Source: Siniperca chuatsi
Lineage: Eukaryota > Chordata > Actinopteri > Centrarchiformes > Sinipercidae
Assembly (NCBI RefSeq): GCF_020085105.1
Contig: NC_058052.1
Location: 21,333,733 to 21,397,732 of the forward strand
Length of the DNA stretch: 64,000 nt
Reading direction: 5' to 3'
Shown in pieces: positions 1 to 12,507 of this stretch. Position 1 is the stretch's first letter. Every line of letters starts with the position of its first letter. The translations under genes and the position numbers were made by a program. The notes under the pieces were generated by a model. It worked only from the letters and a program-made list of their open reading frames with translations. It did not search any database and had not been told where the DNA came from.

Positions 1-178
1 AGCACCAAAAGTAGCTGGATCACTGGTGATTTGAAGTTTAATAAGTTAAATTCAAGTGATGAATTCATTTTCCACTACTCTTCCCTTCACTCATCTCTAA
101 ACCCAATCTGCTCTGCCTACGGTGAGTTTCCGAAAAGCTTAAACTCCCCCTCAGGTATGTCTCTAGGGAACCCACAAT

Positions 179-208
<30 letters not shown>
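179..208. repeat. (CA)n-(TA)n compound microsatellite
   Basis: About ten CA units are followed directly by about five AT units. This is ordinary simple-sequence DNA. Confidence 0.9.
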
Positions 209-211
<3 letters not shown>

Positions 212-1103
212 ACTAAACACACCTGCAGAGCAGTGAAGGTTTACAAGCCTGTGTTACATTAGCTTAACATTAGCATCTGTTTAGGCATATCTGATGAGGA
301 ACTAAATGGTGAAGTGCTGTGAAGTGTGTCGTAAAGTGTGTGTGTATGTGTGTGTGTGTGTGTGTGTTGTGTCACTAAATAGTGTTGACACTGTGTAGAT
401 AAGGACTCAGATAAGGCCAGCTAACAGATTAGCAACTGCAGGCTAAACAGCAAATGTGTCTACTGTTACAGATATGGAGCAAAACAAACATCTTATTCTA
501 CCAATGTAGGGCATTTCCTATCCATGGAATACGTTATACGTATTTTTCGTTCAAGGATTTTGAATGAGTAAAAGCCACACACCACCCTGCCTGACTTCAA
601 TGACATGAACCTTTGCTTAAGCAAAAAAATAGATTATTTCAAGTATTTTCATCATTTTCCTTTTATGAACAATCATGACAGGCAGGCAGTATTTTCCAAT
701 ACACAAATATTTTGTGCTCTTTTTTGATTTCTGTAATATTCATCATAAAATGGTCTTTCAAGAGGATTCAGTCAAGTGGACTCATTGGAGGTCAACAACA
801 TTTATTTATTATTAAATATAGCCTAATATCATAATCTAACAATCAATTTACTGCTGGTATTCCCGTAGCATTTATGAAATCCCTTTTTGAAACAGCAAAA
901 ATGTCAAGTGTTACCTGTGACATACATGAGTTATTTTAAAATCCCAACTGTATAAGCAACAATATGTTACAGCAGAGGCAAGATATCTTTGTATTATACA
1001 TTAAAAGCATGTAATCGAAAAACGAAGGAGAAAAAGGAACACATTTCAGCATGTTTCAGCAGCTAGTGAGGTTGTATTGTAATGAATGTAAGTATTAATG
1101 TTA

Positions 1104-1165
1104 CAGGGTCATTTCTCCCAAATGACAAAAAGCATATATTTTTTACTTAGTGTACTTTTTACTCA
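1104..1165 (+). repeat. Dispersed repeat fragment related to the element at 21391
   Basis: The string 'gggtcatttctcccaaatgacaaa' region here parallels 'aggtcagtccacccaaatgacaaa' at 21396 and is followed by a similar 'catatattttttac' stretch. It is a short, diverged copy of the same fish repeat family. The family name is not determined. Confidence 0.45.
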
Positions 1166-2189
1166 ATATGAAAAGTATAATTCAGGTAATCTGAATTATA
1201 GTAGTTGATTGGAAGACAATATCTATAATAACTTCACAAAATCTCATGGCCTTTATTAATGCATACAATCAACTGACGTTGGTGTCTAATTTTAATGCAC
1301 ATGTGGAAGTCAAACATAAAGATGGTTAACAATAAAATGAACATTTTTCGGAAAAAGTTTATCATTCTGATCCATTGCTATAAGGTCGAAAGATCAAATC
1401 TTCCATGGAAAAAATAATAATCATCAGTAAATGATGTTCATCTCTGTGTCAGTGATGTTTAAGATCAGTGGCTCCCAACTCTTTTGGGCTTCTTTAGCAC
1501 ACTTTAGCACAAAGCAACATCTACTTGCAACTCATTGTCCTGACTCTCAGACACAACTTGACAAACTTTAATGAAACATAGAGGAAGGACAGATCTTCAT
1601 ACTCCAGGCTCATACTGCATCCTCTCAGAGTCACTGATTAGCCTTTTGTGGGTTCTATAAACAAAGGCAAAACAACTCTTTAAACAGCATTTCGTTGCTT
1701 CAGGCATTTCATTTATAAGTAAATGTAAACTATAAACTCAAAAGTATAAGCACACACTTAACTTATATAATATTGATTAAATGTACTGTTGCTGAAATTT
1801 GATAGGACCTAAATCTACAAATTACTGTAAATCCAGTTGACATAGAACCACACAAATCTACTCTTTCTTTCAGGTTGCACTAACTTTGCTAATGGACCCA
1901 TTATAATTAAAGGTCATATATTTTAAATTTATAATGATATATTGATAAGGACTGCTATATTTAAAGATCAATATGAAAATTATTTTAAATCCTCAACTTC
2001 TTTACCAGCACTCTAGTTTGATGGTGGTTGAAGGGATGGTGTATCTTCTTAAGGCTTGGTCGTACTTTGCGAACCGCAAACGCACACAGTTCCATTCTTA
2101 CTACAATGATGGTCCGCGTCGGTGTGGCCTTCCACGCTTCAGGATCTTTGCAGCAAAATATAGCGGCAAGTTACAGTTGGGCTGTAGCA

Positions 2190-2440
2190 ACGCGTCACTG
2201 ATTGTTCCTGAGGTGTGCCAAGCTCTAAGGAGGAGCCTGCAGCTGGAGTTTGTTGCCTTCGTTCCAAGCACAGTGGGTGGACATAGCACAAGATTTCTGG
2301 ATGATTTGGAACTTTCCACTTTGTTTGGACGCCATCGATGGAAAGCATGTGCAAATCTGGGCACCTCCAAAGTCCAGCAGCAATTACTTCAACTACATTC
2401 GGACCCACTCCATTGCGCCATTATCTGGAGCATGCGCAGT
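2190..2440 (+). pseudogene. Frameshifted PIF/Harbinger-type transposase relic (HARBI1-like DDE domain)
   Basis: The frame starting at 2250 encodes [18 protein letters not shown] followed by [14 protein letters not shown], then a Ser-rich NYFNY and HSI. This order is characteristic of the DDE_Tnp_4 domain of PIF/Harbinger transposases, whose first catalytic Asp lies in a GAIDGxH motif; here that Asp codon is near 2337. The upstream segment (VPEVCQAL, 2196-2225) matches the region that normally precedes the domain but lies in another frame, so at least one frameshift falls near 2260-2275. After about 2430 the similarity fades and the later DDE residues are not seen. Terminal repeats were not identified. 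The copy cannot encode an active transposase and is read as an old transposon remnant. It lies in a gene-free flank. Confidence 0.75.
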
Positions 2441-2649
2441 CGGCGCACTTGCTATGCGTACAGTCCGTGCAGTCACAAATTTCGGGCTGCGCTGACCCTC
2501 GCGGAGATGGGCGGATGACGATATTTAAGTCATGCGGACCTTCATGGACATGCGGACGTGGAAAGTATGAATATAGCTTTATGGGTGCTTTCCCCTATAA
2601 AGTTGTGAACAACCAGAGTTTAAATTGAGGAAGATGCCTGAAAGCTGTT

Positions 2650-4640
2650 TGCTTACCTCATCAGGTATAATGTCAAAGGTTTTTCATAAAATCATATCAT
2701 TGCATGCATGTAAAGAATTGAAAAGTTTTATGAAACCTTATAAATGTAAATACATTTTAGCAGATTCTGGATTGATTTTCCATTTGAAGATGAATATCTG
2801 GTCGACTGCACCTGACATTCTCATCCAGTGTGATAATTACAGTGGAGAGCAATAGACGGGTAGCGAGAGAAAAGATCACTGATTGAATAACGGAGGAAAG
2901 ATGGGGATGAGTCATGAGATGCTGATTATTAGAACAGTGGCTAAGATGTTAGACTCACAAAAGGTCATAAGATATGGTAGCATTGAGATATCACAGATGA
3001 GAGCAGTAAAATACTCAGACAGAATGACTGCAGACAGCAGAAAAGAAAGTGAGGTGCGTGTTTAATGGCATGTGTGCATTTGTGACTGTCCATACCCCTC
3101 CTTGCTTCTTCATACTCCCCCTTTTCTTTTCTTTTCCTTTCTCACCTTCTCTTTCCTTTTTCCCTCCCTTGATTTCATTCTGTCATTCTCTCCCCTAAAT
3201 CTCCCTATGAAATCTACTCTTGCCATGGGTAATTACAATGAACAACTTCATATGGCTGCTTCGCCTGCTGCCAAGATAAGGCGGGGTAGCACGGCACACA
3301 CACACAGACACACACACCACCATCCCTTATCTTATCTTCATCGTCACAGAACAACTGCCTTCTGCCCAATTCTGCCCTAATCTTCTGCGTAAACAATACT
3401 GATATTTCACCACCGTCCACAATGAAAGGAGGAGGGGAGGAGGAGGACAGGGGGGAGGAAGGAGAAGGAGAAAAGGACTAAGGCAGGATAGATGGAGGAG
3501 AAAGGTGCAAGACTGATAAAATCACTCTTTTATAAAATCTCACCTCCCACTTGCCTGATTCAGCCTTGGCTACTCTACATTTCTGTGTGCAAGTGTGTGT
3601 GTGTTCATTTATTCATACAATATCCATACCATAGTAGGAGTTTGTATGAAATTATGAAGGTTGCTATAAAGATACACTTTTACTTTTGCAGCTCCTGATA
3701 TCTTTGCTACATTAACCTTGGGAATCCTGTTAACGGCCATTTATGAATCTACTGATGGCATTTCAAACCTAGAATTTCACTCAGACTATACCTTTGTGTC
3801 GCTGAGTGCACATTTACTGATTGTAAATCCACTTAGATATCATCTTTACATTGATCTTGATATTATGAAAAGGACTCAAGACATTTTCAAGTTCACAAGA
3901 ACTAAACTTCCTTGAAAAATGTGGTTTAGGTAATAGTTCAGTTATGGTGTTGACAAGGTTAGCAGTAACTCAACTTTGTCAGCCAAGGTTGCAGTTGTTT
4001 GTTTTAAGGAGAGTTCTGGTTTATTACGACTTGGGTTCTGTGTTCATAATTTTGGCCATCATTCTTATCTATAATGATAACTTTGTACTCATTGAGTTAA
4101 TTTCTGAGATCTAGGAGTGCTACATTATCACTAAAAAGAATTCAGATAGGGCAAGAACTGTGAGCAGGTCAGCCAAACTTATTTGGAAGAAAAATGAAAA
4201 CAAACAATAAACTTATTACTCAGACTGTCTGTTGTAAACATACATCACAGTTTATAGTCTTCCTGGTTCAACTCTGACCAATTATTTCTTCCGTACTTGT
4301 GCATGTACACAGTTTTCCTGTACAATGAGGGATTATTACATACATGCATTTCTGGTTTTAGCTCAAGTTGTCTAGATAATCTGGCTAAACTGCTTACTCG
4401 TTTACAGTCTGTCTGATCGTATTTTTTCCAGACTTTGTCAGATTGTCTGACAATGTCTCTGCGTTCCCATGAAGTTATAAATGATATAAATGACGGCCAC
4501 AACTATAAAAATAGCACCTAAGTTGTAATACACCTTAATGATCCTTTAAGAGTCTAGTTGAAGTCAGTAAAAATGTAAAGCCTACAGATGAGTAGGAATT
4601 AGAAATATAATTTAAAAAATGACTCCATTGGTGTTTATTG
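2650..4640. other. Intergenic sequence with strand-asymmetric tracts
   Basis: No gene is recognised. A pyrimidine-rich stretch (about 3095-3215) is followed by a purine-rich stretch (about 3424-3500) on the same strand. Short CA runs lie near 3295-3325. Otherwise it is AT-rich background. Confidence 0.5.
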
Positions 4641-4645
4641 TTTTT

Positions 4646-4741
4646 CAATTCAATTCAATTTTATTTATATAGCACCAAATCATAACTGAAGTTATCTCAG
4701 GACACTTTTCATATAGAGCAGGTCTAGACTGTACTCTTTAT
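4646..4741 (+). repeat. Short dispersed teleost repeat (TTTATTTATATAGCACC type)
   Basis: It begins with repeated CAATT units, then TTTATTTATATAGCACCAAA and 'gttatctcag...cacttttcatatagagcaggtctagac'. This block is recognised as very common in fish genomes. A reverse-oriented copy sits at 36602-36660. Class (SINE, LINE tail or MITE) is not decided here. Confidence 0.65.
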
Positions 4742-4744
4742 ATC

Positions 4745-7085
4745 ATGATGATAAATTGCCAAGTACATGCAAAGTTAGTTGTAATAACGTTTGCTGTTGC
4801 TCCCAAAAAACAAGTTATATTTTTCTCCCACCATAAGCCATGCCGCTCTTTTTCCAACATGCTCATTTGCATCTGGTCCCTCCATGTCTTTGATTGTCAT
4901 CTGTGATTCATGAACAGAATTAAAACACCAAATAAAACAATGACAGAGAGAAAGAGTGATAAGTAGCCCAGCTTTGATAATCAACTTATATTTAATCCAA
5001 TTACAACCCAATATACTTAAAGTAAAGTAAAATAATTCCTTTAAAAGCACTTTAATAATCTGATTTCTTCACTGTAGTGGTAATCAATATATTACAGTGT
5101 AAATGCACTGACTGAACAAATCCTGCCATACACCCACATCAGCTTTGATTGACATCCTACTCAACAAGCTTCAACATGGGGCTCCTGTTGTGAAAACAGT
5201 ATTGTTTGCTTTTAGTGACCTCAGTCTAAACCTCAATGTAAAACAGCCTGGATCCTCCAACGTGTCTTGGCATTTAAATAGTTTTAGTGGACCTGCAAGT
5301 CTGTGGGACTGAAGCGATCTGAATGCTGAGGCTTTTAAGAGGATGCCCAGCTCTAGCGCGGAGCAGCACGAACTGACAACAGACCAAGGTTTATGTATAT
5401 ATTTAGATTTATAATTCAGCTCTTACACTCAGCCAGTTTTCTTCCCTGAAGCCACAACCAAAGTAACACAGACATGAGCTACATGACCTTTCAGCAGAAG
5501 ACTGCAAGAGAAAAAAGAAAGAGATGTTGAGGAAATTAAAGAAAACCTCTGTTATGACTAAAAGCCTCTCCATCACGCTTTGTGTATGATACTTTGCATG
5601 TATATCTCGTTATTTCTGTCTCCATTAAACTACAAAAGCAGATTCCAGTCTAAGCAGTTGAATTTCTCCCTTTCTTTGTCACCCCCCCAATCCCGTCTCT
5701 CTCCTCCTCCAACAGCGGTGATGGTGCAGGATAACCTCGGGGGTCTGAGTAGAATTAGAAATGAAAGTTGATTTAATCAGTTGCTCGCTCACATACACCT
5801 CAGACCAGGTTAGAGGGGGACAAGGTTGTGTGTGTGTGTAAGTGTGTGTGCATCTGTGTGTGTCATCAAAACAGGGCAGCTCACTCCAAAGTCCCTAAAT
5901 CAGCCAGGACATTTCTATTGTCAACACAACACTAACAGCAATGCTGAGGCCATCTGTTTCCATGGGAAACTGTCCAACAAGCAGCTTTAGAACCTGTTCA
6001 TTCACATAAACATGTTGTTACTTCTACTGTGCATTAACATGATAACAAATGTAATTGTCTTGTAAAAAAGTGTTATTGTTAGATTTGTTTCTCCCAAGTG
6101 ATATTTTTGTGTTTGAAGTATTAGCCAGGCTGATAGAAAAGTAGTGTTGTGTCAAAGTTGAATGTGCAATGTCATTAGTATTTTTTTACTGATCTGATAA
6201 GCCTCTGATGATCATGATAAACCTGTACCTGGTATAGTTGTGGCATAATCCAATTTTTCCTCAGGATTTGAGAGACGAAGTTGAATCAAATATGAAGATG
6301 TAGAATGTCATTTAACAAAACTGTACTAAATACTGAGGTCATGAGTCTAATTCCCCCCAACATAACCATAACCCCCCTCAGAAACAAAGTCTAAATATCG
6401 ATTTCACATTTCATTTATTCTGTTAACTATTCAGTTACATTTTTCTCTACACTGTGATGAATACAATTAGGGTTGGGAGGTAGATAATGAAATTTAAACA
6501 TATTGAGTCTAAAAATACTGGAATGAGCCTGTAAAAGACCTTTGTATAGTATAAGGTTCAGTTGCTGTAGAATTTAAACTCTCCCACAAACAAAATACCC
6601 TGAAAAAAAACATAACATAATAAAGGGCCTCAGTGTCCTCAATGGTTGCTACGACCCTGATCATACAGATAAAATTCAGATTTAAAGCATAGAGAAAACT
6701 AAAAGAAATCTCAATTTTTAAAGCAGTAGGAGCAGGCCTCTTTTAGCAATGTGAGATTGTTCAATTTAATATTAATAAATTCATTAGCAATATAAAGATT
6801 TTAGAGTCTCTCAATAGCAGATCTGGCTTTTTTGAACAATTCAAATTCAAACTTGATTACATGACTAACATACAAAAATATTTGCTTATTACTTGGAAAT
6901 AAAAAATTACAACAAGCTCACAAGAGCAGCTTATTTGCCATTCCCTTGAGGGATGAATACTTGTTTTTGCAGCCTGTCACACAGTAAACAATGTGACAGT
7001 AAACATCATACAGTATGTTTTAAATGTGCAATAATCAAAGATAACAGATGATACACATAGAGGGCATTTTGTGACCCCTTTTTTT
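4745..7085. other. Intergenic sequence, nothing recognised
   Basis: AT-rich, with a weak (TG)n run at 5828-5865 and short C-runs. No coding, RNA or transposon signature could be supported. Confidence 0.5.
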
Positions 7086-7089
7086 GACA

Positions 7090-7540
7090 AAGTTACAGGG
7101 AGTCAGATAAAGGAGGTGTCTCTTGTTGACAGATTTTCAGTGGGTGAGAGCCCATTTCAACCTGGTTGGGGTTGGATTTCACTGTGTGCTGTAGAAGCCT
7201 ATTTGTTGTGGAAAGGATTACGGTGACCGATCTAGTCGCAAACAAGATTAGTGGCAGCGGATCATGTTTGATTGGGAAGCTCCAAAACAGCCCTCTCAAC
7301 TGTGAGACAAGTTGTTGCCCTGCTTGTAGCCAGCAGGAAGGAAATCATGAAATACACCTGCAAATAAATCAGGACAAGAGGACAATGTGTACTCTTTACT
7401 TCACTCTCTCTGACCAACCCACTTCTACATGGCTCATTGTTTTATGTTGTTGCAGATCTGTCCAGCTCACTCTGAAAAGCAGGAGACAACAAGGCCCACT
7501 CCGAAGTAATTTTGCCTTTAATTTCAAGATTGAGCTGTAG
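7090..7540. promoter_or_regulatory. Candidate conserved non-coding block
   Basis: About 450 bp of complex, repeat-free sequence interrupts simple repeats and AT-rich background. It contains GATTA/TTGATTGGG-type homeodomain-like sites. A 124-codon open frame (7166-7540) lacks recognisable domains and is treated as chance. Regulatory status is inferred from composition and from lying in the six3 5' flank. Confidence 0.25.
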
Positions 7541-7620
7541 AGTCATGTCTTTTTATAGAGCTGGACACAAACACACACTCACACAACCACGGTCACACAC
7601 ACTCAGGAGTATCTGTAATC

Positions 7621-7835
7621 CCTAGTTGAGACAGGCAGACACCCCCCGTGCATCACTCTCCCGTTCATTCCATAGATCTGTCATCGTCCCTGGACAAAAG
7701 CACCTCGCCAGGATGACTAATCTGCACTCGGCTCGCTGTCCTGGCTGACTCAGGCTGCCATGTCGATTCTATTTCAGACGTGACTCAGGGATCGCTGAAG
7801 CGAGCTATGATTGGAATGGAGACAAGTCACACAAA
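7621..7835. promoter_or_regulatory. Candidate conserved non-coding block
   Basis: Non-repetitive sequence of balanced composition with repeated TGACTCA-like half sites (7744-7788), TGACTAATC and a TGATTGG. It is flanked by CA-rich and GA-rich simple sequence. Conservation is not testable here. Confidence 0.25.
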
Positions 7836-7967
7836 GGGGAGACAAAGACAAAGATGGACAGAGAGCAACAGAGAGAGGGGGAGAAAGAGGAATTCTATTC
7901 CCAACTCATTAAAACTTCTTTAGAAGCTGAAAGATGACTAGAGGCATAGCAGTGCTTATATCATTCT

Positions 7968-7971
7968 GTGT

Positions 7972-8008
<37 letters not shown>

Positions 8009-8010
8009 CG
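7968..8010. repeat. (TG)n microsatellite
   Basis: A run of TG units with a GTGTGA variant end, followed by a short GA run. Open frames over it are artefacts of the repeat. Confidence 0.9.
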
Positions 8011-8299
8011 TGTGTGTGAGAGAGAGAGAGTGTGTGTCTCAGTCCTCTCTTGTCTCCCCTCCAGCAGTGACAGTGAAGGCTCCAGGGCTGACACAGGGGA
8101 CAGCCCACCTCAGTCTGTCCCAGAAACCCTCACCTTGTCTGGGCCACTAAGCACACCACAGCCCCTTAAGTCACCAAGCCTACCCATCCAGACAGTGATG
8201 CTGCTTAGCTGGTGAGGCTGGGACAAGGAGTGGTTTTGGGAGTTGGGGTGCAGGTTGACAGGCTGTCATAACAACTGCACACACACACACACACACACA

Positions 8300-11200
8300 C
8301 AGAATACACACATGCACAGAGAACATACAATATCAATATGATGCTATGTGAGAGAAAATACATCACTGTTTCTCCCTGCACCCTATCTTTCCCCCAGACC
8401 TACCCACCACCAAAACCACCAACCTGCAGTATCCTGATATATCATCCTCAATGACCCAAATTGGTGAGTCTGACATGCATACACACCGGCACATACACAC
8501 ACAGACACAGGGTAACTTGCACAAAGAAGCACATACATGCTTGATAGAAATGCAAAACAACCCTGCACACAAATACATGTGAACATTCACATATAACCAC
8601 CAAACACACACATTTTGTCCTTTTTCCTGGGAACTGCAGAAGATATTGTTTAGTAACATAAAAATATTTTTTGAAATATGAACAAAGCTGGAGTTGGCTA
8701 TTCAGATAACATTTAGTTATCCAGTTATTTGGAGAAAAGCTAGGAGAAGAGAAAAAAGCAATTTATCAGGATAAAAATGAGATGAATGTTGTTGCAAAAG
8801 TGGTTGCTTTCTTTCTTCTTCTGCTATTCAGTCCACAATTTATGTGGAATTATGCACATAAACATGCACTTATAGTTGCCAGTTTATTAGATACATGGGC
8901 ATTAGGCATAGCTACTGAGAGATGTTTCTAATATTTTGTCCACCCCTTTAATATCAATGAGGATAGATTAAATATGAGAAACACTTCAGTACAAAGCAAC
9001 ACATTCAACAGCACCACAAACCATAGCCTCCAAAATCACAATATAGTTGAACATGTAGTTTTGTTGTAGTTCAACAAAAACTGAACATTGAAACCTAGCC
9101 TTTTTTTATGGTTTTGGACTATTTAAAGTGAAGAAATATGCTTTATGTTATTTTCTACGCTATTAATTTGCTATGGCTAGTTATGTTTAGCAGCTCCTCT
9201 AAACTTTTAGCTGAGGTGAAGGCATACAGTCACTTCACGATACTGAGGTAGAAAACCTTAAATATGTTTATTCTTCAAATTAACCACATTTTTCACATTT
9301 GAACCACAACAGAATAATGCAACCACAAGCACTTGAACAGAAAATGTTAAAATTATTTTTATCAGAGATTATTTAAAAAGGTAAAATTATATTTGACCTA
9401 AATTTCACTCTGTGCTAATGCTAGGTGTACTAAATTGCCAAATAATGCAGATTTAGATATAATTTTGTAACTGATGTCTGTTGGGTCTTTGGTTTTGTAC
9501 ATGTGTTACCAGAATATGTCATATTGTATTTTTGCTGTTTGACATTTGACAGTGGTGTCTTGTCGTCCCATGTGGGATGGACCAAATGTTTGACATGACA
9601 CCGAAATAAAAATGAGCTAACCACACTAATGTATGTGTATGCTGAGATAACCGCAGACCGCCAGCAAAGAAAGACCACCGGTAACTGTTACAAAACAAAC
9701 ATTGATCTGTTAGAGTGGGACAAAAAGTCTTGAGGTTTTAGACAAGCAAAGTTTGCTGTCTGATGTTGGAGACCCTCTATTCTGCCCTCGCTCTGTCTCT
9801 GTTTCTTTTCCACAGATACATTGCAGATTGGTGGGCCTGCTGTCCTTGCCATGCAGTGGTACACCATTCCTGCTGAATTATTCACATCTTGCAGAGAAGA
9901 GGAGCAAAGAGAGACAGACCGTATAAAGCTAAGCTAATTAAAGTAGTGGTATTAAAAGTGTGCCTATGTCTCTTCCAAGAAGAGAGGAAAGAGAGATCAG
10001 CGGCGATACCTTTCCTCTCTCCGTGTCTCTATTACCCCCCCCTTCTCTCGCTTCACTTATCCCCTTCTTCCCTCGGCTTTCTCAGGAAAATTACAACCTG
10101 ACTGCTCACTTTAATATTTCAGCATCTAAGTGAGTGTGACAGGCTCTTCTTTGTGTGCCCCCCCCCCCCTTCCTGTGTCCCTACCTCCATCCATTGTGTC
10201 GTTTGCTCATCGGTCCCCCAATGGTTCAACTCAGAGAGGGAGAGAGAGGGAGACAGAAAAAACCAAAAACAAATCAGGCTCAAACCAAGGCCTCTCTGCC
10301 AGGCTATCAGGCTGTCTCTCTCTGTCTCTCAGTGAGTTTCATGACACGTACGCGGCCATGAACCTACAATGAGGAGAGGTATCGCTTCACCCTGATGTAC
10401 GCCACTCACACTCACACTCAGGCTTAGACGCACACAGGCAGTGTTTCAGAGTGACAGAGAGGGTAGTGATCTTATCCACAGAGACAGACATGGACTCAGA
10501 ATAGAGGTGTGTGTATGTCTTTGTGTGTTTGTGTATATTAGAAGTCACCTCCTATACTTGAGCCATTTCAGCTCATGAATTCCTTTGAAAAGGCTTTGCT
10601 GCAAACAAAACAGGAATGGGCTTTTGTATATGTACGTCTATGCTCATATGTATCATTGTGAGCAAATGAATCATAAATGTGTGTCTGGACACGTATTATA
10701 CACAAACTGTATTATACATGTTGGAGTATCAGAGGTGTACTTGTTGGTGGAGTGATAAAGAGTGTGTTATTGGAGGTGAATAGCCAAGAAGATGGTTCAG
10801 TGTGTTGTGTGTTCATAGGCACTATGATACACATCAATAATTTAGCTAGTCTCCCCTACTCTCCATTCATTCTATTTTCATCTCTGCCATTTGATATCCC
10901 TGTCTGCTTCCACTGTCAAAACTGAGCGTATTTGTGTCCAGAAAGCAAGTGAAAAATATACAAAGAGCCTGAATAAACTAGCCCTTTATTCCAAAAAGTA
11001 GGAACGTAAACAACAGCACACCAACAATGTATGGACAAAAGCATTCAGGAATTACATATCTGCACCTACACATGCGCTGGTATGTCTGCACACAAACACT
11101 GATTCACACACAAAAAGAATCACACACAGAAACAGAGACTCTCAGTGAAGTGAGCAGGTAGCGACATTGTACACAACATTGATCATATAATTTACTCCTC

Positions 11201-11520
11201 AAGCTACAAGGCTATTGATCAAATAATTCCATATGTGGGCCTTGGCCACTGCCAAATTGCTAAAATGGGGATGCTCTACTCAAAGTGTGTCCCATAATGG
11301 TTTTGGCATTGATCGCAGCTATCCCTCACTCACTCCCAATGCAAACAAACTGCATTCAACTGCAGAGAGAGCAAGAATCAAATCACACATGCACGCGCAT
11401 GCAGACTGACACTTCAACATACTTAGAACATGCACACACAAGCTTTCAGTGCATGTCCTGTTATATATTTGTGTGTTCATCAAATGTTGAAATGAACTAT
11501 TTGCGCTGGGTTTCAGAGTA
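8300..11520. other. Intergenic sequence with scattered repeats
   Basis: Holds CA-rich patches (8278-8300, 8480-8610), a fragment of a known-looking fish repeat at about 8875-8950 ('cagtttattagatacat...taatattttgtccacccc'), C-runs near 10030 and 10161, and GA-rich tracts near 10236. No gene is supported. Confidence 0.45.
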
Positions 11521-11529
11521 GAGCTGCAT

Positions 11530-11665
11530 TGTGTAGCGGCAGGCAGGATTTTAGGAGTGATTGGAAGATTAAGGCCAGTTGAAAGGCCAATTTGACCCCA
11601 TTTTTACTCTGATGGCTCAGCTGACCGATTTCCTGCCGCTGAGTCGCCTGGAGGCTGGAGTCACA
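11530..11665. promoter_or_regulatory. Candidate regulatory block bounded by an inverted 9-mer
   Basis: Non-repetitive sequence in which AGCGGCAGG (11535-11543) recurs as its reverse complement CCTGCCGCT (11632-11640), about 88 bp apart. The interior has GATTGGAAGATTAAGG and GGCTCAGCTGACC. A regulatory role is inferred only. Confidence 0.25.
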
Positions 11666-11924
11666 CACATATACACACATGTACAGTAGGTATGTAATTT
11701 ATGTGTGCAGCACAAGTGCTTGCATGCATGTACATACAATACCTGTGAGTGTGCGCATGCATGTACAAATGGATACACATCCACAGATGCCAGTTGCTGT
11801 TGGCGACAGAGCGTGTGGTGAAAAGTGAAAGGAAAATAAATTAAAAAGACACAATAGGATGAGTGAAGCAGAGAGAGACAGAGGAAGTGACAATAGTGAT
11901 GAGGTCCAAGTCATAAAATCTCAT

Positions 11925-12235
11925 GGAAGGCTCTTCCCTTCGCAGCCAAAGTGTTGTTATGCTACTTACATGTACTTAATTCTTTATTTTGGCAGAAATA
12001 TTGTGAGGGAGCAATAAAAGAGTCTAGAGAGAAAGTCATTCTTTTTTACGGGCTGACAACACAGGATGCATTTCAGCCACATTTTTCAGCTGTCCATCTT
12101 GCGCGTCTGATGGAGTAGATACGTTTCTATTTTAATCAATACAGCTGTCCACAGAGGCCTTGTAATTGCTCATGTTTCACCCGTGATTTTTATGCACAAC
12201 AACCCAAAGCATCCTGCCAAAATGTAGATGACCAC
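11925..12235. promoter_or_regulatory. Candidate conserved non-coding block
   Basis: About 300 bp of complex sequence with several homeodomain-type sites (TTTAATCAAT, GTAATTGC, CTTAATTC) between CA/GA-rich DNA. This is the usual appearance of vertebrate developmental enhancers in a six3 flank. It is unverified. Confidence 0.3.
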
Positions 12236-12493
12236 ACATAAGTACTGTGGCTGATCGCATCCTAGACACTGATGGAAGACTGAAGCTGCTGCTGCTGACC
12301 TGCTGACGTGCTGCTTTCATCATGTAGCCTCTGTAGACATGGTGTCAGCCACACTAAGTTGCACAAAACTCATCACCTTAAAACTTTTCCAAGTTTTCCA
12401 AAAATGCCAGACTTAATGGTGGTTTAGCGAGCTGAGACTCAGTAGTCCCACTACTTACCAGATGTTGGCTGTGATTTACACATGATTTGCTGA

Positions 12494-12507
12494 CCACAAG
12501 GGGGGTA
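12494..12507 (+). promoter_or_regulatory. CTCF-like motif, forward
   Basis: CCACAAGGGGGGTA keeps the CCACNAGGGGG core of the CTCF consensus. A second forward match, CCAGCTGGTGGCAG, lies at 12770-12783 and differs at the central A. Both were judged by eye against the consensus. Confidence 0.3.

Larger units (their letters stand above)
1..1970. other. AT-rich intergenic sequence, no gene seen
   Basis: No open frame resembles a known protein and no splice-supported exon is apparent. The stretch holds a (CA)n/(TA)n microsatellite near 179-208, a (TG)n run at about 341-368, a short dispersed-repeat fragment at 1104-1165, and a repeat terminus near 1466 starting CAGTGGCTCCCAACTC. That terminus is related to the ends of the element at 27811-28043. 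Confidence 0.6.
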
